A stretch of 35,213 bases of DNA from an uncultured Arenicella sp. (GTDB lineage Bacteria; Pseudomonadota; Gammaproteobacteria; Arenicellales; Arenicellaceae), in contig CALAKU010000069.1 of assembly GCA_937922925.1 (NCBI GenBank), forward strand, positions 1 to 35,213, written 5' to 3'. This document shows positions 26,266 to 34,322 of the stretch, piece after piece (the first letter of the stretch is position 1; every line of letters starts with the position of its first letter). Position numbers and translations under genes: made by a program. Under the pieces are notes generated by a model that was given only the letters and a program-made list of their open reading frames with translations, did not search any database and was not told the DNA's origin.

Positions 26266-26844
26266 ATGCAAGCAAAAGCAGGCTTTCTCGGTGGTTCCTT
26301 GCTATCACTGTGTATGCTCGTATTTTGCTTAATGCAGGCTACTGGGCGCGCCGATGTTATTGAGCGAGCGCTTGGTTTGCGTGTCGCTACCAGTGCTAGT
26401 ATTGCTCATGCGCGCACCGAACAGGCGGTTAAACCGCTGGAGTTTTTAGTCTGGCCCAGTGAGCGACAAAAAGCGCTCAGGGTCGCCAAGCTCGAAGTTG
26501 AATCACTCATCAATGACCGGCCCCACGATGTTCAATTGTGGCGAGCATTGGTTTTTCTCAATCTGCAAGGATCTGATGTTCCTGAGCATAACTTTTGGCT
26601 TGTTGAGAACGCGGTGCAACTCGCTGCATGGAATCCCAAAGCGCTTAATTGGTTGGCAACGCCCTGTGTTGTTCACTACGAGCAATTTGCAAAGTTGGAT
26701 GCCAGTCTGTGCCAGAAAATTCTAAATCGCTTGCCCACCAAGTTTTTACTAGAAGACTTGGCCAGTATTATTGAAGTCGACCCTAAGCGGCTTGCCAAGG
26801 CTCTCAGCCAAGAAGGAATTTCGCTGCGGCAATCTAAACCATGA
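26266..26844 (+). CDS. Membrane-anchored protein of unknown function between Wzc and polymerase genes
   Basis: Function not recognised. The 192 residues begin with one hydrophobic segment (about 6-27), either an uncleaved anchor or a signal peptide. The rest is helical with a tetratricopeptide-like rhythm (LWRALVFLNLQGSDVPEHN, AWNPKALNWLA), but no clear repeat consensus. Three cysteines are present. Its last four bases overlap the polymerase start (ATGA), so both are translated together, which points to a helper of polymerisation or export. The 66-base gap after the kinase gene shows no promoter. Confidence 0.75.
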   Translation: MQAKAGFLGGSLLSLCMLVFCLMQATGRADVIERALGLRVATSASIAHARTEQAVKPLEFLVWPSERQKALRVAKLEVESLINDRPHDVQLWRALVFLNLQGSDVPEHNFWLVENAVQLAAWNPKALNWLATPCVVHYEQFAKLDASLCQKILNRLPTKFLLEDLASIIEVDPKRLAKALSQEGISLRQSKP

Positions 26845-28295
26845 GCGCCAACTCAAGAAACTCTTTAACCCTTTCAAATATCATCAATCAAGTGAGTTGG
26901 TTGATGTTTTTAACATTGCTGGTCTTGTCGTCGTTTCTTCAATCGATGTTTCCAGATTCGCTATGGTGGTGGTGGTTTTCAGGGGTTTATCTTGTCTTAG
27001 TGCTGGCCTGCTTGTCGGCTTATCTGGGTTCATCGGTGAACGTCAAGGCGCTTACAGCCACGCCTTGGGTGTTTTATCTATTAGTGTTTAAAGTGGTTTG
27101 GATAGCCGCTTCCTTATTTGTTGCAATCGGTAACCCCGCGACCGACCTGATCGCGTCGAGCCGCTTGGATGGCTTGCAACTTCCGCCTTGGTACCAAGCT
27201 CAATCGGTATGGTCGTTTGTACCTGAAAAAACTCGCATCTTATTATTCTCGGAAATAGGTGTTTTGAGTTTTTTGATCCTTGCCGTATTGATGATCAGCA
27301 CGCGGCAACGTGCCCTCCAACTTGTGACAGTGCTTATTCTTATTGGGGTCACGCATGCAGGCCTAGGTATGGGTAGCAAATATTTAAATCTATATTTGAT
27401 CGACACTGCTCAGCTCGATGGAAATTTCGGTGCAGCCATAGGTCTATTTGTTAATCGGAATCATTTTGCTGCTTATCTTAGTTTGTCTTTATTCGGCGGC
27501 CTGACCTTTGTTATTCGATATTTTCTTAAACAAAAATCAAGGTTTAAGCGGGTAGCGATTTCGAGCGTGCCTAACCCAATGATGATGTTGGCGTTTATAA
27601 GCAGTGCGCTGATCTTATTGGCAATGTCTTTATCTCAATCCAGAGCGGGCTTTTTTTCCTTCTTTCTAAGTGGCCTTCTTTTGATGAGCGTGACGTGGGG
27701 GCTGAGTTTTGTTGGTGCTAAGTCGGCTGGGCGAGCTAGCGTCAAGCCCGCGTTTGGCGCTTTTGTTTTTCTTTTTATTGTTGGGTTGTGCGCGTTGTTT
27801 TTAGACGATTCACTGCGCGCGCGAACCTCGCCAACTAACTTGGTATTGGGCGAACGGCTCGAACAATGGCGAGTGACTTGGGATGTGATTCAACAACAAA
27901 TGGTGTTCGGTTATGGTGGTAATAGTTATACCGATGTATTTCAGTTGTTTAGAGAAGATAGCGTATTGCGGCCGTTGATTTACAATCAAGCGCACAACGA
28001 TTATTTGCACATCTGGCTTGAGCTTGGTCTGGTCGGTTTACTGCTGTGGTTAGCGACCTTAGTTTTGGTGTTTCGTCGTGGCATAATCGAATTCGTAAAA
28101 AACGACAGTACTCTCGTAAGAGCCGGTCTATTGGCTTCGTTGATCGTGCTGTTAGCGGCATTGATTCAATCAAGTGTCGATTTTAATTTGCAACTATTGA
28201 GTATCCGTATTCTGTTCTTCCTTGTTGTGGCGGTGGTACTCAGTCTGCCTTGTATAGAGCATCAGCGAGTGCCCAAAAAATTAAGTGAAAAATAA
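26841..28295 (+). CDS. O-antigen ligase/Wzy-type polysaccharide polymerase
   Basis: Inner-membrane polymerase of the O-antigen ligase (Wzy_C/WaaL) superfamily. It has 484 residues and about 11-12 hydrophobic segments. The large periplasmic loop near residues 330-390 ends in the family motif [17 protein letters not shown] (H385), the region that binds the lipid-linked donor. An upstream RLEQWRVTW motif, a common feature of this superfamily, is also present. In this setting, beside Wzc and OPX genes, polymerisation of undecaprenyl-linked repeat units is more likely than ligation to lipid A. It overlaps its neighbours on both sides (ATGA upstream, TAATG downstream). Confidence 0.88.
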   Translation: MSANSRNSLTLSNIINQVSWLMFLTLLVLSSFLQSMFPDSLWWWWFSGVYLVLVLACLSAYLGSSVNVKALTATPWVFYLLVFKVVWIAASLFVAIGNPATDLIASSRLDGLQLPPWYQAQSVWSFVPEKTRILLFSEIGVLSFLILAVLMISTRQRALQLVTVLILIGVTHAGLGMGSKYLNLYLIDTAQLDGNFGAAIGLFVNRNHFAAYLSLSLFGGLTFVIRYFLKQKSRFKRVAISSVPNPMMMLAFISSALILLAMSLSQSRAGFFSFFLSGLLLMSVTWGLSFVGAKSAGRASVKPAFGAFVFLFIVGLCALFLDDSLRARTSPTNLVLGERLEQWRVTWDVIQQQMVFGYGGNSYTDVFQLFREDSVLRPLIYNQAHNDYLHIWLELGLVGLLLWLATLVLVFRRGIIEFVKNDSTLVRAGLLASLIVLLAALIQSSVDFNLQLLSIRILFFLVVAVVLSLPCIEHQRVPKKLSEK

Positions 28296-29236
28296 TGGCG
28301 ATTAAAAAAATATTGGTCACCGGCGGCGCCGGGTTTCTCGGCTCTCATTTGTGTGAGCGTCTGCTCGCGCGAGGTGACGAAGTACTTTGTGTAGACAATT
28401 ACTACACTGGCAGTAAAACCAATATCGTGCCCTTATTAGCAAACCCCCGTTTTGAGTTGCTGCGCCACGATGTCACCTTTCCTCTTTACGTTGAGGTAGA
28501 CGAAATTTACAACTTGGCTTGCCCTGCATCGCCCATTCATTATCAATACGACCCGGTGCAAACGACCAAGACGAGTGTGCACGGTGCGATCAATATGCTG
28601 GGTTTGGCCAAACGTCTTAATGCAAAAATATTGCAGGCCTCGACCAGTGAAGTTTATGGCGATCCAACCGTGCATCCGCAGCAAGAATCATACTGGGGTA
28701 ATGTCAACCCAATTGGGCCAAGGTCGTGTTACGACGAGGGCAAACGTTGTGCCGAAACGTTGTTCTTTGATTACCATCGCCAACACGACTTACGTATTAA
28801 GGTAATGCGCATCTTCAATACATATGGGCCAAGAATGCAAGCGAACGATGGCCGCGTGGTGTCAAACTTCATCGTCCAAGCCTTAAGCAATAAACCAATC
28901 ACTATTTACGGTGACGGCAGCCAAACTCGCTCGTTTTGTTACGTCGACGATATGATCGACGGCATGATTGCCTTGATGGAATCCGACGATGATTGCACTG
29001 GCCCTTTGAATGTCGGCAATCCAAATGAATTCTCTATTCTTGAGTTGGCCGAAAAAATCATCGACAAAACAGCAAGCGACACAAAAATCGAGCGTCATCC
29101 TTTGCCTGGTGATGATCCCAAGCAGCGATGCCCGGATATTAGCCAAGCCAAAGCGGATCTGAACTGGTCTCCTAAAGTTGAGCTTGATCAAGGTTTGGAT
29201 TACACCATCAAGTATTTTGAGTCGGTGTTGAATTAG
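28295..29236 (+). CDS. uxs: UDP-glucuronate decarboxylase (UDP-xylose synthase)
   Basis: Cytoplasmic short-chain dehydrogenase/epimerase enzyme that converts UDP-glucuronate to UDP-xylose with bound NAD. The 313 residues show the NAD-binding GGAGFLG at 10-16 and the UXS-specific [18 protein letters not shown] block at 73-90. The catalytic Y146 and K150 are in SCYDEGKR, preceded by STSEVYGDP. The later [10 protein letters not shown] motif is also standard. It is the strongest hint of polymer composition: a xylose or related pentose residue. Its ATG overlaps the polymerase stop as TAATG. UDP-glucose dehydrogenase, needed upstream, is not in this window. Confidence 0.95.
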   Translation: MAIKKILVTGGAGFLGSHLCERLLARGDEVLCVDNYYTGSKTNIVPLLANPRFELLRHDVTFPLYVEVDEIYNLACPASPIHYQYDPVQTTKTSVHGAINMLGLAKRLNAKILQASTSEVYGDPTVHPQQESYWGNVNPIGPRSCYDEGKRCAETLFFDYHRQHDLRIKVMRIFNTYGPRMQANDGRVVSNFIVQALSNKPITIYGDGSQTRSFCYVDDMIDGMIALMESDDDCTGPLNVGNPNEFSILELAEKIIDKTASDTKIERHPLPGDDPKQRCPDISQAKADLNWSPKVELDQGLDYTIKYFESVLN

Positions 29237-29300
29237 TGAGCGTCTCAGTGCAAAGTATTCATTCTAATGTCCATAAGCGGGCGCGCAAAATCAGGTCGGC

Positions 29301-30428
29301 ATGAGCGATAAACCTCTCTTCGTTGGTCGGCCAAATATTGGCGACAAAGCCGACTTTGACCGGCACGTAGACGCAATGTTCGATAAGCATTGGCTCACTA
29401 ACGACGGCGAGCTAGTGCGGGAACTGGAGTCTACGCTCGCCGACTATCTCGGAGTCAGCCACTGTATTGCATTATGCAATGGCACGGTTGCGTTGGAGCT
29501 GGCTATTAAAGCGTTGGAGATGCACACCGAAGTGATAGTGCCCTCTATGACCTTTATTGCCACTGCTCACGCTTTGCAGTGGCAGGGCGTCAAACCGGTT
29601 TTTGCCGACATTGATCGCGATAATTACAACTTGTGTCCTCGGTCGGTTGAGTCGATGATCACCGAGAAGACCACAGGCATTATTGGTGTGCACCTATATG
29701 GCCGCCCTTGTAATATCAAGGCGCTCGAAGCATTAGCGCACAAATACAGTCTAAAACTCGCATTCGATGCGGCTCACGCCTTCGGATCAGCTTATGGCGA
29801 CGCCATGCTTGGTCGTTTTGGAGATTGTGAGGTCTTCAGTTTTCATGCCACTAAAGTTTTTAATACCTTTGAAGGCGGTGCCATCACCACCAACGATTCG
29901 CAACTAGCTGAGAAGCTGCGACTTATGCGTAATTTTGGTTTTGCGGAGGAAGATCGCGTTATCCATTTAGGCATCAACGGTAAGATGGCTGAAATCAATG
30001 CCGCTATGGGGCTGACTAACCTAAACTCTTTAGAAAATTTTATTGCCCACAATAAGCGCAATTATCAAGCGTATAAAAAGGGCTTGAATTCGGTCAATGG
30101 TATTCGCCTGATCGAATACAAAGAAGCTCACGCGAATAATTTTCATTACATTATTATCGAGATTGAAGAAGAACAATTTGGTCATAGCCGGGATAAACTT
30201 AAAGCTCATTTGCAAACTCATAAGGTGCATGCGCGGCGCTATTTTTACCCCGGCTGCCATTTGATGGAGCCATATAAATCCATGATGCCAGAGGTTGACC
30301 AAAGACTGCCGCACACCAATGCGTTCAGTAAACGAATGCTGGCGTTACCCAATGGGTCTCAATTAGATATTGAGGCTGTGGCTTGGATTTGCTCTTTAAT
30401 CAAAGACTTAAATGAGGCAGCTAAATGA
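29301..30428 (+). CDS. DegT/DnrJ-family sugar aminotransferase
   Basis: PLP-dependent aminotransferase acting on a nucleotide-linked keto-sugar. At 375 residues the length is typical. The internal aldimine lysine is K185 in FSFHATKVFNTFEGG. The N-terminal WLTNDGELVRELE and CNGTVALELAIKAL blocks place it near enzymes that make dTDP-4-amino-4,6-dideoxy sugars. It overlaps the acetyltransferase gene by four bases, and the two steps amination then N-acylation fit each other. The 4,6-dehydratase that should make the keto-sugar is not in the window, so the exact sugar is unknown. Confidence 0.92.
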   Translation: MSDKPLFVGRPNIGDKADFDRHVDAMFDKHWLTNDGELVRELESTLADYLGVSHCIALCNGTVALELAIKALEMHTEVIVPSMTFIATAHALQWQGVKPVFADIDRDNYNLCPRSVESMITEKTTGIIGVHLYGRPCNIKALEALAHKYSLKLAFDAAHAFGSAYGDAMLGRFGDCEVFSFHATKVFNTFEGGAITTNDSQLAEKLRLMRNFGFAEEDRVIHLGINGKMAEINAAMGLTNLNSLENFIAHNKRNYQAYKKGLNSVNGIRLIEYKEAHANNFHYIIIEIEEEQFGHSRDKLKAHLQTHKVHARRYFYPGCHLMEPYKSMMPEVDQRLPHTNAFSKRMLALPNGSQLDIEAVAWICSLIKDLNEAAK

Positions 30429-31081
30429 GCAGCGAGCCAATACTGCTTATTGGGGCAGGCGGGCAAGCTCATTCGATTGTCGATCTGATTGAGGGTATCC
30501 AAGGCTACCAAATAGTAGGGGTTGTCGATCTGGCTGATGGCATTCAAGGCAGTATTTACGGCTATCCACAGGTCAAGCTCAAAGCGGCGCTAGACGAATA
30601 TCAGGGCCATGTTGTAATCGCGATTGGAGATAATTTTCAACGCGAGAAGCTTAGTAATGACCTTAAAAAGCGTAATTCACATATTGTGTTTCCGTCTTTG
30701 GTTCATTCGGCGGCTGAGGTCAGCCAGCGAGCCATATTAGGAGAGGGTAGTGTGATAATGGCCGGTGCTTTGATTAATGCAGGAGCGATGATTGGTCGTG
30801 GCGCGCTGATTAATTCGCAATCTTGCATAGAGCATGATTGCCAAGTCGGTGATTTTGCAAGCGTGGCGCCAAATGCGACCTTAGGCGGGCGAGTTAATAT
30901 CGCTCAAAGAACGTCTATCGGGCTAGCTGCGATCGTTAAGCACAATATAAGCATTGCCAGCGATGTTTGCGTTGGTGCTGGCGCTTTGGTGTTGAACAGC
31001 GTCGAAAGCCGAAGTACCGTGGTCTTTGGTTCTCCAGCAAAGGTGATTCGATCTCGCGATATCGATGAGCCATACCTATAG
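30425..31081 (+). CDS. Sugar N-acetyltransferase, PglD/NeuD family
   Basis: Left-handed beta-helix acyltransferase of 218 residues. An N-terminal Rossmann-like part (PILLIGAGGQAHSIVDLIEG) would bind the nucleotide sugar. Hexapeptide repeats fill residues 95-205. The likely catalytic base is H137 in NSQSCIEHDCQVGD, as in PglD. It overlaps the aminotransferase gene by ATGA and probably acylates the amino sugar made by that enzyme. O-acylation, as in NeuD, is the other possibility. It is the last plus-strand gene before an inverted glycosyltransferase gene. Confidence 0.92.
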   Translation: MSSEPILLIGAGGQAHSIVDLIEGIQGYQIVGVVDLADGIQGSIYGYPQVKLKAALDEYQGHVVIAIGDNFQREKLSNDLKKRNSHIVFPSLVHSAAEVSQRAILGEGSVIMAGALINAGAMIGRGALINSQSCIEHDCQVGDFASVAPNATLGGRVNIAQRTSIGLAAIVKHNISIASDVCVGAGALVLNSVESRSTVVFGSPAKVIRSRDIDEPYL

Positions 31082-31161
31082 AGCAATCTTAGCAAAGCCT
31101 AACCGCCCGCTACTAGCTCCTTTACCAGCCCTTTAAGTACTATTAATACCCTCTTAGTAGC

Positions 31162-32169
31162 CTATTCGGTAGCCTTCGAATTCTCGAAGACGCGTCGATA
31201 CAGCGCCGTGTATTGATCGGTGATCTTTTGCGGATCAAATCGTTTAATATTGCGCTGGCCGCGCTCGATCAGTTTATGTCGATGTTCGTGATCATTAATC
31301 AACTTTTTCAGTCCGGCTCGAATGGAGCCCGTGTTAAACGGATCAACCAGTTCAGCGGCATCGCCAGCCACTTCTGGCATGGATGAGCAATTTGACGTTA
31401 GCACGGCACGGCCAATTGCCTGAGCCTCGATAATTGGCATACCAAAGCCTTCTTGCGTGGACACAAAGCAGACGATGTCTGCGTTTTCATATTCTTCTCG
31501 CATTTGATTTTGTGAGATGTTGTAAGCGCAAGAGTATTCAATATCGTACTGTTCAAGCAAGGCTAGCTCCTTCTGGCCAAGTTTAGCAATCACGCGCAAG
31601 TGACAATTTAGCCCCTTGATTGATTGAACTAAACGGCCAAAATTTTTGTTCTGAGCAAGGCCAATATGCAGCAAACGAGGCTTATCAACAGAAAACACTT
31701 TTTCCGTATAGCGATAACCCTTTGTTAGCGCATTATGGATCACCACGACTTCGTCAGCTTGCTTATCAACTAGAGATAACACCGCATTTTTTGTCGCTTC
31801 GGATACTACGGTAATCACTTGTGCTTGCCGCGCGGCTAACTTAAAGAATAATAAAACATATAGCCAGCGCGAAAATCCATTAAGGCGATCCACTGTCACG
31901 CAATCGTGAATGGTTAGAATTGTTTTGGTCTTTTTTAAAGCAAGCGACAGATAATGAACGTCGCCGGTAATATGGTTTACGTCGCCCTGTTGTTTTCTGG
32001 CGCGTAAGCAATTGAGAAGACGCGGCAGTAGCCCATTACTTTCATAAGGCGATTTAGCCACCTCGATGTCTAGGTCGCGAGGTAGTCGTTCTCGCAGCTC
32101 ACTGAAAATAAGCTCTAGGCTATAATTGCCATGAGCTCTAGGCTTACGCTGAAAGAAAACAAGTCGCAT
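31162..32169 (-). CDS. Glycosyltransferase, family 4-like (GT-B)
   Basis: Cytoplasmic or membrane-associated retaining glycosyltransferase of 335 residues. The C-terminal donor domain shows RLLHIGLAQNKNF, FVSTQEGFGMPIIEAQAIG with the E-x7-E pair, and the SSMPEVAGDAAELVDP motif. The N-terminal domain begins with MRLVFFQRKPRAHGNYSLE. It is the only gene of the polysaccharide locus on the minus strand, convergent with the acetyltransferase gene and divergent from the next glycosyltransferase gene. It therefore needs its own promoter. Donor and acceptor sugars cannot be assigned. No strong ribosome-binding site precedes the ATG. Confidence 0.9.
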   Translation of the reverse strand: MRLVFFQRKPRAHGNYSLELIFSELRERLPRDLDIEVAKSPYESNGLLPRLLNCLRARKQQGDVNHITGDVHYLSLALKKTKTILTIHDCVTVDRLNGFSRWLYVLLFFKLAARQAQVITVVSEATKNAVLSLVDKQADEVVVIHNALTKGYRYTEKVFSVDKPRLLHIGLAQNKNFGRLVQSIKGLNCHLRVIAKLGQKELALLEQYDIEYSCAYNISQNQMREEYENADIVCFVSTQEGFGMPIIEAQAIGRAVLTSNCSSMPEVAGDAAELVDPFNTGSIRAGLKKLINDHEHRHKLIERGQRNIKRFDPQKITDQYTALYRRVFENSKATE

Positions 32170-32436
32170 AGTATTGAGTCAGTTACATCAATGACGTGGA
32201 GTGTCTAATAGGTCGTCGTAAACCACGCTGTATTGGACGCGTTCTAATAGCTGAGCGCGTTCTAATAAAAATCTTTGCGAAAAATGTCTTTGCCATAAAA
32301 GTCTTTATAATAGTCGCCGACTCAACCAAGCCAGCGGTTTACTTTGCACTGTTTTGCTAATCGAAAAATGCACTGGGTTAAGTTCTACCTAACTTGAGCT
32401 TATCTTAGATGCTCTACATGCATAATCGCCTATCTT
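32170..32436. promoter_or_regulatory. Divergent promoter region in the glycosyltransferase cluster
   Basis: This 267-base AT-rich gap separates the inverted glycosyltransferase gene from the next one. TATAAT at 32306-32311 is a consensus -10 for the plus strand; the -35 region is poor (TGTCTT at 15 bases), which suggests activator dependence. A seven-base hairpin (TTAAGTT/AACTTGA, 32378-32397) lies in the predicted leader. No ribosome-binding site is seen before ATG 32437. Confidence 0.45.
32201..32267 (+). repeat. Repeated GCGTTCTAATA elements
   Basis: GCGTTCTAATA occurs exactly at 32239-32249 and 32257-32267, 18 bases apart. A diverged copy, GTGTCTAATAGG, lies at 32201-32212. The first two are not quite two helical turns apart. 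The group lies upstream of a -10 box in the divergent gap, which is where regulator sites would be expected. Confidence 0.6.
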
Positions 32437-33387
32437 ATGACGAATCCGCTTATTAGCACGATTATCCCAGTTTTTAATCGCGCTGAAATGATTAAATCTT
32501 GCGTTGATAGCGTATTGCAGCAAAGCTATCGACCCATTGAAATAATCATTGTCGACGACGGTTCAATCGACTCAAGTTTGCACCTTGCTCGTAAGCTTGA
32601 GCGAGACAACCCTGGGGTAATTCGAGTTCTGCATCAGGCCAATGCTGGCCCGGGTTTGGCGCGCGAGGCGGGCCGACAAGTGGCAGCGGGCGAGTTTATT
32701 CAATATCTGGATAGTGACGATTGGCTATTGCCGAATAAGTTTGCTGATCAAGTAGCGGTTTGGCAGCGTCATCAAGATGTCGATATCATCTATGGCATTA
32801 CGCAACTCGTTGATGAACACGCGCGTGTATTGGCCTCTCCAAGCAAACAAACCGGCGAAGATCACGATGCGTTGTTCCCGGCTCTTTTAATGAATCGTTG
32901 GTGGCATACGTCGACGCCTTTGTATTCAAAACGAATCAGTGACTTGGCTGGCCCTTGGTTAGGCTTTCGACCTGAAGATTGGGATTTGGAAGCGCGCATG
33001 GGAGCACATTCTCCCAAAATTATGAGCAGCAATACTTTGGTTTCAAGCCATGTAGAGCACAGCAAAGACGCTCGAGTATCGCAGGGCGACGGTCGTCAAT
33101 ATCTTCTTGACGAAGCCCAATTTTTGCCGAGACTCTTTGCTTGCGCTCAAAAGGCTGGAGTCTCTGTCGCAAGCGACGAAATGCGGCATTTCTCGAAATG
33201 GGCTTTGATGCGTTCTCGTCATCTTGGCAAACTTGGGTATGCCGACCAAGCCGAGCAATTGTTTCAATTGTCGATATCGGCCTCCAGCCATAAACGTCTC
33301 TTACATCGTTTAATGGCCTGCTTAAGATCGGTGTTCGGATGGCGGTTTGTGGGGCAATCTGCATCGCTGATTGAAAGGCTAAAATGA
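32437..33387 (+). CDS. Glycosyltransferase family 2 (GT-A)
   Basis: Inverting glycosyltransferase of 316 residues with one GT-A domain. The N-terminal motif STIIPVFNRAEMIKSCVDSV and IIIVDDGSIDSS bind the nucleotide. QYLDSDDWLLP carries the metal-binding DxD-like motif near residue 90. There is no transmembrane segment. Residues from about 210 on are helical and variable. It lacks a visible ribosome-binding site despite a clear family start. It overlaps the next glycosyltransferase gene by four bases (ATGA). The sugars it uses cannot be assigned. Confidence 0.92.
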   Translation: MTNPLISTIIPVFNRAEMIKSCVDSVLQQSYRPIEIIIVDDGSIDSSLHLARKLERDNPGVIRVLHQANAGPGLAREAGRQVAAGEFIQYLDSDDWLLPNKFADQVAVWQRHQDVDIIYGITQLVDEHARVLASPSKQTGEDHDALFPALLMNRWWHTSTPLYSKRISDLAGPWLGFRPEDWDLEARMGAHSPKIMSSNTLVSSHVEHSKDARVSQGDGRQYLLDEAQFLPRLFACAQKAGVSVASDEMRHFSKWALMRSRHLGKLGYADQAEQLFQLSISASSHKRLLHRLMACLRSVFGWRFVGQSASLIERLK

Positions 33388-34322
33388 GCAAGCCAACACT
33401 CAGTGTCTTAATGCTGGTCTATCAACATGCCGCTTATGTTGAGCAAGCCATTGATAGCGTATTGGCGCAAAAAGATATTTGCGATCTGGAACTCATTATC
33501 ATCGACGACGCGTCTACCGACGACAGCGCAAGCGTATGCGCCGCCAAGGCCAAATTGAATCCAGATTGTATTCGCTTTATTCGAAATGACACCAATCAAG
33601 GGATGCACGCCAGTTTTGCCTGTTTGTGGCAAGAGGCCCAAGGCCGCTACATTGCCTTTTGCGAGGGCGATGACTATTGGCTTGATGATCGTCAACTTCT
33701 CGAGCAAATCGCCTGCCTCGATGCGCGTCAAGCAATCAATTTAGTCGGTGCGAAAGCAAGCGTCATTGAGTGGCAGCCGGGCAAGTCATGGCATCAAGTC
33801 GATGTGATTCAGCCAGTAGAATTCAAAGAGCAATTTTCATTTACCGATCTAATCCCAGCGTATTCATTTCATTTTTCAACGGTGATGTTACGTAAATCGG
33901 CGATCTCGTTCCCCGATTGGTTTAGCCGAGTCTATTGTGTTGATAGGCCGTTGTACTTGCTGGCAACATTGCATGGTGACGCGGTTTTTATTGATGAAAC
34001 CGTGAGTTGTTATCGCTTGCATGATAGCGGCAATTGGTCGACTTTAAGCTCACCGCAACGTGCGAGCCAAAGCCAACATTTGTTTACCACGATGCGAGAT
34101 CATTTTCCGAGCCGCTATCGCTCCCACTTCGCCAAAGCGATGCTCTCGGTTATTTTGAGTTATGTGTCTTTAGCGCGTGAACAAGGTGATATTTCAAGCG
34201 CACGACACAGCTTGTCAAATGCGGCGATGGCGTTGAGCTTGGTTGATAGAATCAAGTACGCTCCGATTTATTTACGAACCTTAGCTTTGTTATGGTTTAG
34301 CTCAGGTCGGCGCGATGACTAA
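33384..34322 (+). CDS. Glycosyltransferase family 2 (GT-A)
   Basis: Second GT-A enzyme of the cluster, 312 residues. It opens with TLSVLMLVYQHAAYVEQAID, followed by LIIIDDASTDDS, and has the metal-binding CEGDDYWLDD motif near residue 90. The C-terminal third (ALSVILSYVSLAREQGDISSARHSLSN) is helical, like the variable acceptor-side parts of capsule glycosyltransferases. It overlaps the preceding gene by four bases and the following one by eight, forming a translationally coupled trio. It is not a close copy of its neighbour outside the nucleotide-binding motifs, so the two probably add different sugars. Confidence 0.92.
   Translation: MSKPTLSVLMLVYQHAAYVEQAIDSVLAQKDICDLELIIIDDASTDDSASVCAAKAKLNPDCIRFIRNDTNQGMHASFACLWQEAQGRYIAFCEGDDYWLDDRQLLEQIACLDARQAINLVGAKASVIEWQPGKSWHQVDVIQPVEFKEQFSFTDLIPAYSFHFSTVMLRKSAISFPDWFSRVYCVDRPLYLLATLHGDAVFIDETVSCYRLHDSGNWSTLSSPQRASQSQHLFTTMRDHFPSRYRSHFAKAMLSVILSYVSLAREQGDISSARHSLSNAAMALSLVDRIKYAPIYLRTLALLWFSSGRRDD

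Noticed and set aside
33020-33391. Open frame of 123 codons antisense to the first family 2 glycosyltransferase
   Set aside because: Shadow of a confident gene; no motif.
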